From positions 1 to 64,000 of the forward strand of contig DATEUJ010000075.1 in NCBI GenBank assembly GCA_035283185.1: DNA of 64,000 nucleotides, read 5' to 3'. Shown one piece after another: positions 17,369-26,611 of the stretch. The notes below the pieces were generated by a model. That model was not told the origin of the DNA and made no database searches. It saw only the letters and a list, made by a program, of their open reading frames with translations. Position numbers and translations under genes: made by a program. Source of the stretch: DASSFZ01 sp035283185. Lineage in GTDB: Bacteria; Chloroflexota; Anaerolineae; Fen-1058. Every line of letters starts with the position of its first letter. The first letter of the stretch is position 1.

Positions 17369-19264
17369 CTAGCCCGCTGTGACGGCCACCGCCGGCCCGG
17401 ACTTCGGCTCGTTTGCGGATACCGTCTCAGCCAACACGGTAGCCACTTCCTGGCCGTCGATCGTCTCGCGTTCGCACAGCCGATGCGCCAGTGTGTCGAG
17501 CGCCGGTCGATGCGCCTCCAGCAGGTCCCATGCTCGACCTCGCGCCTCTTCGACGATGCGCCGTGTCTCGTCATCGACCCGCGCTGACGTTTGCGGGCTG
17601 ACCCGTCCGTCGAGACCTAATTGTGGCCCCAGGTACGCCGCCTGCGGCTCGGCTGCCAGCCGCACCGGCCCCAGCGCCGGGCTCATGCCATACTCGGTGA
17701 CCATGCGCCGCGCCAGGTCGGTCGCCCGCGCCAGGTCGTCCGCTGCGCCGGTCGAGACCTCGTCGAAGACCAGCGCCTCGGCCACGCGCCCGCCCAGCAT
17801 CACCGCCAGCCGCGCCCGCAGTTCGTTCTCGCTCATCAGGTAGCGATCCTCGGTCGGGCGCTGCATGGTGTATCCCAGCGCGCGCCCGTGCGGCACGATC
17901 GTCACTTTGTGCACCGGGTCGACGCCGGGTAGCAGACTGGCAATCAGCGCGTGGCCGGCCTCGTGATAAGCGACGACCCGCTTCTCTTGCTCGTTCATCG
18001 TTCGCGTGCGCCGCTCTGAGCCGGCGATGACGCGCTCGATCGCCGCGTCGAAGTCGGTCATCTCGATAGCAGCCTTGCCCTGGCGAGCCGCCAGCAGCGC
18101 CGCCTCGTTGACGACGTTCGCCAGGTCGGCGCCGGAGAAGCCTGGCGTAATGCGCGCCACGGTTGTCATGTCCGTGTTATCGGCCAGCAACACGTTGCGC
18201 GCGTGGATGCGGAGGATTTCCGCGCGGCCAACCAGGTCGGGCAGGTCGACGCTGATCTGCCGATCGAAGCGACCGGGCCGCAGCAGCGCCGGGTCGAGCA
18301 CCTCGGGCCGGTTGGTGGCCGCCATGACGATGACGCTGTGCGACGACTCGAAGCCGTCCATCTCGGCCAGCAGTTGATTGAGCGTTTGCTCGCGCTCTTC
18401 GTGCACACCCATCGCGCCTGCGCCCGCGCGCTTCGCGCCGATGGCGTCGATCTCGTCGATAAACACGATGCACGGCGCGGTCTTCTTGGCCTGCTCGAAC
18501 AGGTCACGCACACGCGACGCGCCCACACCGACGAACATCTCGACGAACTCGGAACCGCTGAGCGAATAGAACGGCACGTTCGCTTCGCCGGCAGTGGCTT
18601 TCGCCAGCAGGGTTTTGCCCGTACCAGGCGGCCCGACCAGCAGCACGCCCTTGGGGATCTTGCCGCCGAGTTTCTGGAAGCGGGCCGGGTTCTTGAGGAA
18701 ATCGATGATCTCCTGCAGTTCGGTCGCCGCCTCACCGGCCCCGCCTACGTCCTTGAACGTCACGCCGGTCTGCTCGCCCTGAATGACGCGGGCCTTGCTC
18801 TTGCCAAAGGAGAACAGGCCGCCACCCACACCACCTGCCCCGCCCCGCATCCGCTTCAGCATGAAGTAGTAGAAGCCGAACATCAATACGAGTGGGAGTA
18901 TCCAGCCCAGCAGCGTGCCTAGGAAACTGCCCTCGCTCTCGACGTGGCCGCGAATCTCCACGTTCTGCGCTTCGAGTTCCTCAAGCAGGTTGGGGTCTTC
19001 GACGCGAACGGTGGTGAAGGTCTGCCCTTCTTCGCCTTCTTCACCTTCTTTGGCCTTCAGCACGCCGGTGATCTGCGCTTGGCCGATACTGACGCTCTCA
19101 ATCTCGCCTGCGCGCAAGGCGGCCTTGAAGTCGGTGTACGACAGTTCTGTGCTGCGCGAGAACATCGGCCCAAGTAGCGTCTGGATCAGCGTCAGGATCA
19201 GGATCGCCGCGATGACGTAGCCGATTGAAAACTTGATCTGTTTGTCCTTGAGTTGCTTGTTCAT
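17369..19264 (-). CDS. ftsH: ATP-dependent zinc metalloprotease FtsH
   Basis: Two N-terminal membrane helices flank a periplasmic segment (about 15-125). The AAA+ domain carries the Walker A GPPGTGKT, Walker B VFIDEIDAIG and the arginine-finger region RPGRFDRQ. The protease domain has HEAGHA near residue 435. At 631 residues the enzyme is complete. It degrades misfolded membrane proteins and short-lived regulators. It stands alone between PRC-type genes in an envelope-quality-control neighbourhood. Confidence 0.97.
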   Translation of the reverse strand: MNKQLKDKQIKFSIGYVIAAILILTLIQTLLGPMFSRSTELSYTDFKAALRAGEIESVSIGQAQITGVLKAKEGEEGEEGQTFTTVRVEDPNLLEELEAQNVEIRGHVESEGSFLGTLLGWILPLVLMFGFYYFMLKRMRGGAGGVGGGLFSFGKSKARVIQGEQTGVTFKDVGGAGEAATELQEIIDFLKNPARFQKLGGKIPKGVLLVGPPGTGKTLLAKATAGEANVPFYSLSGSEFVEMFVGVGASRVRDLFEQAKKTAPCIVFIDEIDAIGAKRAGAGAMGVHEEREQTLNQLLAEMDGFESSHSVIVMAATNRPEVLDPALLRPGRFDRQISVDLPDLVGRAEILRIHARNVLLADNTDMTTVARITPGFSGADLANVVNEAALLAARQGKAAIEMTDFDAAIERVIAGSERRTRTMNEQEKRVVAYHEAGHALIASLLPGVDPVHKVTIVPHGRALGYTMQRPTEDRYLMSENELRARLAVMLGGRVAEALVFDEVSTGAADDLARATDLARRMVTEYGMSPALGPVRLAAEPQAAYLGPQLGLDGRVSPQTSARVDDETRRIVEEARGRAWDLLEAHRPALDTLAHRLCERETIDGQEVATVLAETVSANEPKSGPAVAVTAG

Positions 19265-19360
19265 TGCGTGCCTCTCTCGATCTACCGGCGCTCTTTCTGC
19301 GCCAACATCGCCCGTGTCTTCGAACCGCCGAGGGGATAGCCCAGCAAGACACCCATCATC

Positions 19361-20842
19361 CTAGTGCTTTTCTGCCCGGCCGTCTCCGACTTTTGTCGAT
19401 TCGTGGCGACCAATCGTTGAGGAATCGCTGCCAGCCTTCTCTGCGTGCCGCAGATCGAGCAGCACGTCGGCGTGGCGATAAGGGTACGGCGGCTGCCAGC
19501 CGGCGTCAGGCGCAGAGAAGCGGGCCGTATCGAAATCGTCATAACGTGCGGCCTCGACGCTGCCAATGTTAAGTAGCACGCCGCCGATCGTCACGTCCCG
19601 CACGACAGCGACGGGAATGACGACGCGGCGCTCACGCTCCGACAGGTTGACGGGCAATGTGTGGGGGTCGGAGTGGTCCGAGTCAGGAAACTGCCCATGT
19701 ACGACGAAGGCTGTCACGCGACGGTTGCGCGGGTTGATGATCACTCGCTCCACACGACCGACTGGTACGTCAGTGGTGATCACTTCCTGCCCGATGCGCG
19801 GCTGCAGCACGCGCTGATCCACGTCGGCTATGATCGCGTCCGGCGCTTTGAGGTCATTGATCACGCCGCGCACGTGGGGCAGGCTGGCGGCGCACCTCTC
19901 AGCCGCGTCGCGTATTTCCGCGCTGCTTGCCTCACCTTTGAGGTAAACGACGCCATGCTGCGCGTAGACGCGCACGCTCTGCCCGCGCGTGCGCTCGTCG
20001 CCAGTCAGCGCCTGCGCGACCCGATTCGCCAGATCATCGTCGGCGACGAGTTGATTGTCGACATCCAGGACGCCGGGCACGCCACGGGCGACCCGTTCGG
20101 CGCGCGCTTTGAACGCCGACGACGCCATGTGGCCTTTCAGGACGACAATCCCCTCGCGCAGCGTGAGGTCGATCGTGTGATAGTCGCCGCTCTCGCGCAG
20201 GACAGTATCATTCCATAGGGCGCGGTCGACCTCGGCGGCGAGCGCGGAGTCCGGGGTATACTCAGGGAGGTCTTCGAGAGCCTGGTGTGTCACGCTCAGG
20301 TACACGTTCCGCTCGTCGACCTCGCGCACCCAGTCGACCGGGACGATCACGTCGCGGCCGCGCAGGTGGCCTCGGTGCAGCACGAAATGTCGCACCTCTC
20401 CCCGCGCGTCCGAGAGCAGCATTTCGACGTGGCCGGCGTGTCCATCCAGGCCGAGCACATCCTGCCCCTGTCTCAATGCGAGCACAGGCAGTGTGGTGGC
20501 GGACACGCGGCCCGCGCGGTTGACGCCGGTGGCTCGCGCCTTTTCGACGAGGTAACCCCGGCGACCATTAGCCAGTTCGAGGTATTGTTGCGGGCCAAAT
20601 CCAGGCAACGCGGCCAACTGAGCGCGGCTGATCTTGAGCCACACCGTCCCGTCCTCGGCCACATCGGCGACCTGCTCGAACGGCACGACAACAGCGTAAC
20701 CGGCCCGCCGACTCGGCAGCACGACCAGTGCCACGGTCCGATGCTGCTCAGGATCGACAATCACGTGCTGAACGCGGCCCGCAGGCCCATCGGTTGCCAT
20801 CACTCGCGATCGGTTCTTGAGCTCCCATCTTGTTTCAATCAT
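19361..20842 (-). CDS. PRC-barrel and BON domain protein
   Basis: The 493-residue protein holds PRC-barrel modules at the N-terminus (RVQHVIVDPEQ), a second near 140 and a third near 370 (VGRVERVIINPRNR). Two BON domains lie in between (DLTLREGIVVLKGHM and RVYAQHGVVYLKGEA). BON domains often bind phospholipid or the envelope. No signal peptide or membrane helix is seen. The ATG start follows GAGGTG and overlaps the end of the ferredoxin gene by eight bases, which suggests coupled expression. Confidence 0.85.
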   Translation of the reverse strand: MIETRWELKNRSRVMATDGPAGRVQHVIVDPEQHRTVALVVLPSRRAGYAVVVPFEQVADVAEDGTVWLKISRAQLAALPGFGPQQYLELANGRRGYLVEKARATGVNRAGRVSATTLPVLALRQGQDVLGLDGHAGHVEMLLSDARGEVRHFVLHRGHLRGRDVIVPVDWVREVDERNVYLSVTHQALEDLPEYTPDSALAAEVDRALWNDTVLRESGDYHTIDLTLREGIVVLKGHMASSAFKARAERVARGVPGVLDVDNQLVADDDLANRVAQALTGDERTRGQSVRVYAQHGVVYLKGEASSAEIRDAAERCAASLPHVRGVINDLKAPDAIIADVDQRVLQPRIGQEVITTDVPVGRVERVIINPRNRRVTAFVVHGQFPDSDHSDPHTLPVNLSERERRVVIPVAVVRDVTIGGVLLNIGSVEAARYDDFDTARFSAPDAGWQPPYPYRHADVLLDLRHAEKAGSDSSTIGRHESTKVGDGRAEKH

Positions 20843-21107
20843 GGTCGTCACCTCGATGATGCGGATCGTCGTCATGTCCGTCGATGAATACGATTTCAAA
20901 GGGGCGGCTAATCGCATCGGTCGGGCAAATCATCTCGCACAGGCCGTGATACTGGCAGGCTTCCGGGCTACCGACAACGGCCAAAGGTCCGTGCATCGCC
21001 AGCGCTCCGGTTGGGCAGGCCTTCACACACAAGCCACAGCCGGTGCAACGCTCCGGATCGATGAGCGGCACAGGTGGTCGATCTAGTTGCCAGTTGTCTC
21101 GATCCAT
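20835..21107 (-). CDS. Two-cluster ferredoxin with an altered second motif
   Basis: The first motif CTGCGLCVKACP is a complete [4Fe-4S] site. The second reads CQYHGLCEMICP, so the second cysteine is replaced by histidine. The tail is rich in Asp and His (DGHDDDPHHRGDDHD). The 90-residue protein could pass electrons to a redox partner not seen here. It overlaps the following PRC/BON gene and lies about 90 bases downstream of a Crp/Fnr regulator. Confidence 0.88.
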   Translation of the reverse strand: MDRDNWQLDRPPVPLIDPERCTGCGLCVKACPTGALAMHGPLAVVGSPEACQYHGLCEMICPTDAISRPFEIVFIDGHDDDPHHRGDDHD

Positions 21108-21125
21108 TCACTACCCCAAAGAAAT

Positions 21126-21161
21126 CGCCCAGGTTTCTGCGTCTAGCATACGACCTGGGCG
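21126..21161. repeat. Inverted repeat between Crp/Fnr and ferredoxin genes
   Basis: CGCCCAGGT and ACCTGGGCG form a perfect 9-bp inverted repeat with an 18-base spacer. No strong T-run follows on either strand, so it may be a regulatory or structural element rather than a classic terminator. Confidence 0.5.
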
Positions 21162-21196
21162 AAAAAGATTCCTTGACTTTTGTCGGATTTCGGGGG

Positions 21197-21901
21197 TTAT
21201 GCCTCGAGCATGGCTCGGGTTTTCAGACCCTCTCGGTCGAGAATCTGAATCTGGTGCCGCTCGACCCGGATGAGACCCTCATCCGCCAGGCTGCGCAGCG
21301 CCCGGTTGAGCACGTCCGGCACCGTGCCCAGTCGAGCGGCCATCTCGGTTTGCGTGGCCCAGCGCCGGCGAGGCATGGCGTTCGTCGCAGACTGCTCCAG
21401 CAGAAGCCGCGCCAGTCGTGCCTCGACGGGTCGAAGAGACAAGTCCTCGATCAAAGACACCAGGTACTCAACGCGCTCCGCCAGTTGCCGGGTGATGATG
21501 CGGGCTAGAGGTGGACAGCGATCCATCAGGCGAAGCAGGCTCTCGCGACGGACGAGCCACACCGTCGCGGGTTCCAGGGCGACGACCGTCACCAGGTTCT
21601 TCGAGGACTCAATCAAAACGCCGGTTGAGTTGAAGACCTCGCCGGGACCGACGATGCGCACAGTTTGTTCGCGGCCAGACGATAGCGCCTTGACGGACTT
21701 GAGCCAGCCTGCTTCGACGACGTACAGCCCGGCACACGGTTCGCCTTCCAGGAAGACGGCCTGGCCGACATTGTAGTCCCGCCGCACGGCTTCGCGAGCG
21801 AGATTCTCAAACGTGGCTGCGCACTTCGGGAGGAGTTCGGTAAAATATGGCACTGCCGACAATACCTGTGCTGCCGAGATGGTGAGACGTGTACCGGCCA
21901 T
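21197..21901 (-). CDS. Crp/Fnr-family transcription regulator
   Basis: An N-terminal cyclic-nucleotide-binding fold (about 15-135, with LEGEPCAGLYVVEAGWLK) is followed by a winged-helix domain with a TQTEMAARLGTVPDVLNRALRSL recognition helix. It lacks the four-cysteine N-terminal cluster of classic Fnr, so direct oxygen sensing by an Fe-S cluster is not supported. It may control the adjacent ferredoxin or PRC/BON genes; this is inference from position only. Confidence 0.9.
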   Translation of the reverse strand: MAGTRLTISAAQVLSAVPYFTELLPKCAATFENLAREAVRRDYNVGQAVFLEGEPCAGLYVVEAGWLKSVKALSSGREQTVRIVGPGEVFNSTGVLIESSKNLVTVVALEPATVWLVRRESLLRLMDRCPPLARIITRQLAERVEYLVSLIEDLSLRPVEARLARLLLEQSATNAMPRRRWATQTEMAARLGTVPDVLNRALRSLADEGLIRVERHQIQILDREGLKTRAMLEA

Positions 21902-21912
21902 CGGTGTACCTG

Positions 21913-23160
21913 TTACGAATCTTCAGGGCCTGACAAGCGCTTGTCTCTCCACGGGACGCCGTGGCGCTTAAGCAGGGCGATCAATTTCAGTCGCCCAGGG
22001 ATCTTACTGCCTGTTTTTGTGTGTGGGCCGCGTTCGGCCGCCGCCCAGGCCAGCTCGGCGACGTCGTAGGCCGCGCGCGGGCGACCCAGGCGACGGGCGT
22101 TCTGCGCGTGCTGGGCCAGCCGAGCTCCACCCTGATCGAGCCAGTGATACATGATCTCCAACACATCGATGGGCTTCTCACCCAGCTCGCCTGCGCCGCC
22201 TTTAACCACAAACTCGGCATTACCGGTTTCCTGGCCGGGGAGCACATCCACGAGCAGGAGGGGCAGACCGCACGCCAGTGACTCGGTGACGATCAGCCCA
22301 CCCGCTTTGCAGACGACGCAATCGACCGCATGCATGAGGGTCGGCATGTTTTCTACGAAGTTGTACACATGCGTCGGCGTGTGCCATTCGGTACTCTGAA
22401 ATTCGCCGTACAGTTCCTCGTCTCCGCCGGCCACGGCCACCAGTTGCAACGGAAGGCCAGAGTGATTCAGGGCACGCAAGACTTCACCCAGGTGCCTGAC
22501 CCGCTTGCTGCCCACCGCCAGCACCGTCGTGAGATCTGGCTGCCAGCCCAACGCGGCGCGGATGGCCACCGGTTCGCGATCTTCCCGCGCAAAGTTGGGG
22601 TGAACGGGTATACCGGTTATCTGCACCTCGTCCGGGAAGAGACCCGACGCTATGGCCAGTTCGCGCACTGTGGAAGTCGGCACTAGGCACAGATCGACTG
22701 CATCATAGAACCATAGCCGGTGGACGGTAGCCAGGTCGGTGACGACTGTGAGCAGCGGGATATTGTGCCGACTGAGAGCAAAGATCGCGCCGAGCGGAGC
22801 CTGGTAGAGTGGATAGGTCGTGACGATGGCATCAGGCCGGTGCTGCTGAACGATGTCATGCATCGCTTCAAACAGCATCACGGTCAGTGCGCGCTCAGCA
22901 ATTGCGCTGGGCACGGGCGCATCGCTCGCCCGGTAGCCGAATCTGTATAGATTGGGCATCTCCCGCACGATGCGGTCATAGTCGGTCTGGCGCTTGCGCA
23001 ACGTCGTCGGGACACGCTTATCCTCCAGCGGGTTGACAATCTCCACCACACACCGATCGCCGCGCGTCTCTTGCAAAGCAGCCGCGATAGCGTTAGCGGC
23101 GCTGCGGTGCCCGAAGCCGGCGTCGGAGGTGAGAATCAAGATGCGCTTTTCACCTGTCAT
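21913..23160 (-). CDS. MGDG synthase-type glycosyltransferase
   Basis: An N-terminal MGDG-synthase fold (LTSDAGFGHRSAANAIAAAL, then PDAIVTTYPLYQ) is joined to a GT28-like C-terminal domain (VAVGSKRVRHLGEVLRAL; KAGGLIVTESLACGLP; PGQETGNAEFVV). The family moves hexose from a UDP-sugar to diacylglycerol at the membrane. The sugar and lipid cannot be read here. Its start overlaps the stop of the CDF transporter by four bases (ATGA). Confidence 0.88.
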   Translation of the reverse strand: MTGEKRILILTSDAGFGHRSAANAIAAALQETRGDRCVVEIVNPLEDKRVPTTLRKRQTDYDRIVREMPNLYRFGYRASDAPVPSAIAERALTVMLFEAMHDIVQQHRPDAIVTTYPLYQAPLGAIFALSRHNIPLLTVVTDLATVHRLWFYDAVDLCLVPTSTVRELAIASGLFPDEVQITGIPVHPNFAREDREPVAIRAALGWQPDLTTVLAVGSKRVRHLGEVLRALNHSGLPLQLVAVAGGDEELYGEFQSTEWHTPTHVYNFVENMPTLMHAVDCVVCKAGGLIVTESLACGLPLLLVDVLPGQETGNAEFVVKGGAGELGEKPIDVLEIMYHWLDQGGARLAQHAQNARRLGRPRAAYDVAELAWAAAERGPHTKTGSKIPGRLKLIALLKRHGVPWRDKRLSGPEDS

Positions 23161-24107
23161 GTTTCCAGTTGAATGGCACGATGCTCTTCCTCCAGCATTC
23201 CCGTCGGGCTTTTCTCCGCCGGCATGGGCTGCCTGGCGGCTTCCGAATCCGCGGCATCCACGTGGATGACGCAGTAGCCGGAGTCGGCGCCGGCATGCAC
23301 CCGCTCGTCCACTTCGTGAGCGATACGATCGGCTTCCTCGATGGGCAGCCCTCGCGGCACCTCGATGTGTAGCCCGGCGTGAACGACGCCCAGCCCGATG
23401 GTCTCCGCGCGCACGTCATGCACCCCCACCACGCCCGGCACAGAGCGGGCCAGGCTCTCGAGCCGGGCCAGATACTCCGGCCCCGGCGAGCGGCCCAACA
23501 GGAAGGAAGAATTCTCTCGAAACAGGCCGATGGCATTGATGGCGATGATCGTGGCCACGACGATCGTCGCGATCGGGTCGGCGATGGGCTGCCCCCAGAT
23601 GACGAATAACGTTCCCAGCAAGGCAGCCAGCAGACCCAATTCGTCGTTGATCGACTCCGTGAGTTGAGCTTTGGCCGCGGGCCCCCGCTCCTTCTGTGTC
23701 CACAACTTGATCAGCGGCGCCGCAGCGATGAGCATCGAGACGACGATCACCCCCAGCGCCAGCTCCAGGTTCTGATAGGTTGCTTCCTCAGACTGAAAGA
23801 GCCGGGGGATCGCTTCCTCGTACAATTTGTAGCTGGTGAACGAAATGAACAGAGTGGCGGCCACCAACGCGGCCACGTTCTGCGCCCGGCCGTAGCCGAA
23901 CATGTGAGTCTCGTCTGCTTTCTTGCGCGACCAGATAGCCGCTACCAACAGAAAGCTGGAGATGAAGATGTCGCTCAGGGTGTGCAGCGCTTCGGCCAGC
24001 AGCGCCATGACGCCCGTCATGAAGTACACCACCAGTTTCAAGGCAAGGATGAAGATATACACGCCCAGGGCGAGTCGCAGGCTGCGTACGTCTTCTGATT
24101 CCTTCAC
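23157..24107 (-). CDS. Cation diffusion facilitator (CDF) family transporter
   Basis: About six membrane helices precede a cytosolic C-terminal domain (GVVGVHDVRAETIGLGVVHAGLHIEVP). The ALLAEALHTLSDIFIS segment supplies the H-x3-D of the metal site and a later helix reads IADPIATIVVATIIA. Such proteins export Zn2+, Fe2+ or Mn2+ by proton exchange. At 316 residues it is complete. Confidence 0.92.
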   Translation of the reverse strand: MKESEDVRSLRLALGVYIFILALKLVVYFMTGVMALLAEALHTLSDIFISSFLLVAAIWSRKKADETHMFGYGRAQNVAALVAATLFISFTSYKLYEEAIPRLFQSEEATYQNLELALGVIVVSMLIAAAPLIKLWTQKERGPAAKAQLTESINDELGLLAALLGTLFVIWGQPIADPIATIVVATIIAINAIGLFRENSSFLLGRSPGPEYLARLESLARSVPGVVGVHDVRAETIGLGVVHAGLHIEVPRGLPIEEADRIAHEVDERVHAGADSGYCVIHVDAADSEAARQPMPAEKSPTGMLEEEHRAIQLET

Positions 24108-24146
24108 GATGAATCCTCCTTGACGCCGAAGCGTTCAACCGATGAG

Positions 24147-24192
24147 CGATAGCCCAGGGCGCGCCGTGGCTGTTCGATGCCCTGGGCTATCG
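24147..24192. repeat. 14-bp perfect inverted repeat
   Basis: CGATAGCCCAGGGC and GCCCTGGGCTATCG, spaced by 18 bases, lie between the ABM-like and CDF genes. No T-run follows on the minus strand. It may act as an RNA processing or termination hairpin, or be a mobile palindrome. Confidence 0.55.
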
Positions 24193-24224
24193 TCAGGTTC
24201 GATCGTTTCCAGCCGGGACGAGGC

Positions 24225-24515
24225 TTACCCCATAAGCATTTCGTAGAAGTGAGGAGTCGGGTCGCCATCCAACAAGAGTTTCACGCGCCCGGCGGCCTCG
24301 GCCTGCGTGGGACTGGTGTGCATCGCCATGAAGGTCTCGTAGCTCTCGTGCTCGACGAGGCCTACGTAGCTGCCGCCCTCGCGAGGCTTCAGCAGCCGTC
24401 GACGGATGAAGCCCTTGTGCCTGGAGTACGCTTCATTCGACCAGGCGAACCACTCGCGGAACTCGGCGTCCTTCCCGGCCTTGATCGGCGGAAAATGGAT
24501 GATGTTCACAAACAT
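24225..24515 (-). CDS. ABM-fold (antibiotic biosynthesis monooxygenase-like) protein
   Basis: A 96-residue dimeric alpha-beta barrel type protein: it starts MFVNIIHFPPIKAGKDAEFREW, and contains SRHKGFIRRRLLKP and YETFMAMHTSP. Relatives include heme-degrading and quinone monooxygenases and uncharacterised proteins. The ATG was chosen because a GAGGTG box lies six bases before it; the in-frame GTG three codons earlier overlaps that box. It is the last gene of the divergent oxidase-like operon. Confidence 0.75.
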   Translation of the reverse strand: MFVNIIHFPPIKAGKDAEFREWFAWSNEAYSRHKGFIRRRLLKPREGGSYVGLVEHESYETFMAMHTSPTQAEAAGRVKLLLDGDPTPHFYEMLMG

Positions 24516-24535
24516 CGCAGGCACCTCTTTCTACG

Positions 24536-26173
24536 TCACGCTGCGGCATGGCCCAGCCGTCGCGCCAGCCACCGCTCGGGCAGGACCAGGCTGAGCACGT
24601 TGGACCATCCGAGAGTGCCGATGAGGTTGACCAGGAATAGGACAAACGCCACGCTCATCAGCAGCGCGCCGACGAAGGCCACGATCATGTATGGCTGAAA
24701 CTGGGTGGTCGCATATAGAGTTCGACGCAACATGCCCTGCGAGCCGGCCATGCCCATCGCGTAGGCCATCATCACCGCGCCCACGATCCAACCCCAGAAG
24801 TGATAGTTCACCAATCGCTGGCTGCGGATTTCCAGCTTGGTCAACAGCGGGATCAGCGCGTAGATCACGGCGAACAACAGCATGGCCAGGCCGCCCAGCA
24901 GCATCATGTGGGCGTGGATGCCGATGATCCACTGCGTATTGTGGAGCACCAGATTCAGCCCGACGTTTGCCTGCGTCAACCCGGCCATGCCGCCCACGAT
25001 GAACCCGAAGATCGAACCCATGACGAACTTCAGCGCCGGGCTGAACTTCACCGGCCGGGCTAGCCAGATGGTCATCATCACGGTGAAGATCGTCAGGCCC
25101 ATCGTCAGAAATTCGCCCCAGGTGACGAACTGGCCTGAGAGCAGTTGCAAGCCGAATGGCTGAGGCCGGTCGGCCAGCAGGTGATGGCTCCACACGAACA
25201 GCGACACCAGCAGGTCCGCCAGGATCACCCACCGCACCACGGACTCGCCATACAGCTTCCGGTTCACGAGCAGCGGGATGAGGAGATACCACGTGCCGGC
25301 GGTGTACATGAGCACGTTCCCGTCGGCGATCATGTCCAGCCCCCACCAGAACCAGTTCTTGTACAGGAGCGAGTCGATCGCAGCCGGGTCCATGCGCACG
25401 CCCGCGAGCAGCGTCGGCAGGCCGTACACCAGCAGCAGCGCGCCAGCCGACAGCATGACGATGGCGTTGATCGCGGTGTCGATGGAGCCGCGACCCACGG
25501 CGACGATGAAGACCGGCAACTCGTCGGGGTGGGGCCGAGCATCATCGGATACTTTCCCGCCGCGCCTCAGCAAGCGCGGTATGCCAATCGCCGAAAACAG
25601 CGTTCGCCAGAAGCCGGGAGCGTTTGGCTCACTGCGGGTGAGGACGGTGCTGAACAGGTTGAACACGAACAGGAGCACGTTCACTTCGATCAGCACCAGA
25701 CCCAGGCCGAAGATGATGCTCCCGATCAGCGGCACCCGGTCGTACGACACCGGCAGCGGCCAGTACAGGGTATACAGGCCATTGAACAAGACGAAGAAGC
25801 CCGCGCCCCAGGCGATCAACACGCCGGCGATGTGCAGCCAGAAATTGACCGGAACCAGTCGCTTATGCCGGATTTCCTTCTTCAGCAGGAATGGCACCAG
25901 GAAGTAAAAGGCGCCCATCACGCACATGTAGGCGAAACCATAGATGCCTACGATTGGGTGAGCCGTTAGCATCGAATAGAACACGTCGCTCGACGAGACC
26001 TCACCGCTGACCAGCCGGACGTTCATCAGCAGCGACTCCATGCCGCGCAGCGCCCCTTGATCCACCAGTTGAACGCGCATCAGCGCGCCTTCCAGGATCG
26101 CCAGCGCCAGGAACAGCAGGCCCACCACCGCGAATCGAAGCGTCCATTTTTCCAGCCAACCGATGCGAGTCAT
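24536..26173 (-). CDS. Heme-copper oxidase superfamily subunit I-like protein with altered binuclear site
   Basis: At least twelve membrane helices in 545 residues. His72 (LTAHPIVG) fits the low-spin haem ligand, His330-His331 (WSHHLLAD) the paired CuB/FeB ligands, and His420/His422 (GIHAHMML) the two haem ligands of helix X. The helix that should give the first CuB/FeB histidine reads FWWGLDMIADGNV and has no His; no His occurs between residues 216 and 329. Aligned with NO reductase, the H-x3-E pair becomes D280-x3-D284. The protein may be a NorB/oxidase relative with an altered metal or reaction. It lies 14 bases after the subunit II-like gene. Confidence 0.85.
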   Translation of the reverse strand: MTRIGWLEKWTLRFAVVGLLFLALAILEGALMRVQLVDQGALRGMESLLMNVRLVSGEVSSSDVFYSMLTAHPIVGIYGFAYMCVMGAFYFLVPFLLKKEIRHKRLVPVNFWLHIAGVLIAWGAGFFVLFNGLYTLYWPLPVSYDRVPLIGSIIFGLGLVLIEVNVLLFVFNLFSTVLTRSEPNAPGFWRTLFSAIGIPRLLRRGGKVSDDARPHPDELPVFIVAVGRGSIDTAINAIVMLSAGALLLVYGLPTLLAGVRMDPAAIDSLLYKNWFWWGLDMIADGNVLMYTAGTWYLLIPLLVNRKLYGESVVRWVILADLLVSLFVWSHHLLADRPQPFGLQLLSGQFVTWGEFLTMGLTIFTVMMTIWLARPVKFSPALKFVMGSIFGFIVGGMAGLTQANVGLNLVLHNTQWIIGIHAHMMLLGGLAMLLFAVIYALIPLLTKLEIRSQRLVNYHFWGWIVGAVMMAYAMGMAGSQGMLRRTLYATTQFQPYMIVAFVGALLMSVAFVLFLVNLIGTLGWSNVLSLVLPERWLARRLGHAAA

Positions 26174-26186
26174 CGCTGCGCCTCCT

Positions 26187-26609
26187 TCATGGGGTCACAC
26201 GGATGGCATCCTCGATGAACATCTCGGGATGCCGGGGGCCTGAGTATTCCGTGGAACGGACATCGTACATGCTCGGCGCGTCGAACTTCCACACAATCTT
26301 ATTCTCGCGTCCGGGAAGCACCTGCATCTGAAAGACGAGCGTGCCGTCCGGCCTGAACACGCCGAACCCGTAAGTCACGTCTCTAGAAGTCGCCACAAAC
26401 TCGACGTACTCGTTTGCCTTGACCTCGATGCCTTGCGGTGGCAGTCCGAACTCGTAATTCGCCATCTCGATCGTCACGCGCCGATCGGGCGTCGGCTGGG
26501 ACCACAGCGACCAGGACTGCCAGGGCACGAGTGGCGAAAGTGTGATGGCGTTGAACAGCACAACCACCACGATCAGGAAACCGAACCAGCGTCGCTCTTC
26601 GCTCGCCAC
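26187..26609 (-). CDS. Subunit II-like cupredoxin lacking the CuA ligands
   Basis: One N-terminal membrane helix (about 10-28) leads into a cupredoxin domain. The CuA signature C-x-E-x-C-G-x-x-H-x-x-M appears as S119-T-E-Y-S123-G-P-R-H127-P-E-M130, so both cysteines are serine. The first CuA histidine in the DVTHGF-type motif is tyrosine (Tyr80). Only His127 and Met130 remain. CuA cannot form, so it cannot take electrons from cytochrome c in the usual way. Start is GTG behind a perfect AAGGAGG box; a longer reading lacks a good start. It belongs with the subunit I-like gene downstream. Confidence 0.85.
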   Translation of the reverse strand: MASEERRWFGFLIVVVVLFNAITLSPLVPWQSWSLWSQPTPDRRVTIEMANYEFGLPPQGIEVKANEYVEFVATSRDVTYGFGVFRPDGTLVFQMQVLPGRENKIVWKFDAPSMYDVRSTEYSGPRHPEMFIEDAIRVTP

Positions 26610-26611
26610 GG

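Noticed and set aside
17344..17574. N-terminal extension of the PRC-barrel protein into the FtsH 3' end
   Set aside because: Shadow of FtsH in another frame; an ATG with AAGGAG gives the natural protein.
21126..21161. Classic rho-independent terminator for the Crp/Fnr gene
   Set aside because: The hairpin is strong but no adequate T-run follows on the minus strand.
24147..24192. Terminator after the ABM-like gene
   Set aside because: Perfect inverted repeat but no T-run; kept only as a repeat.
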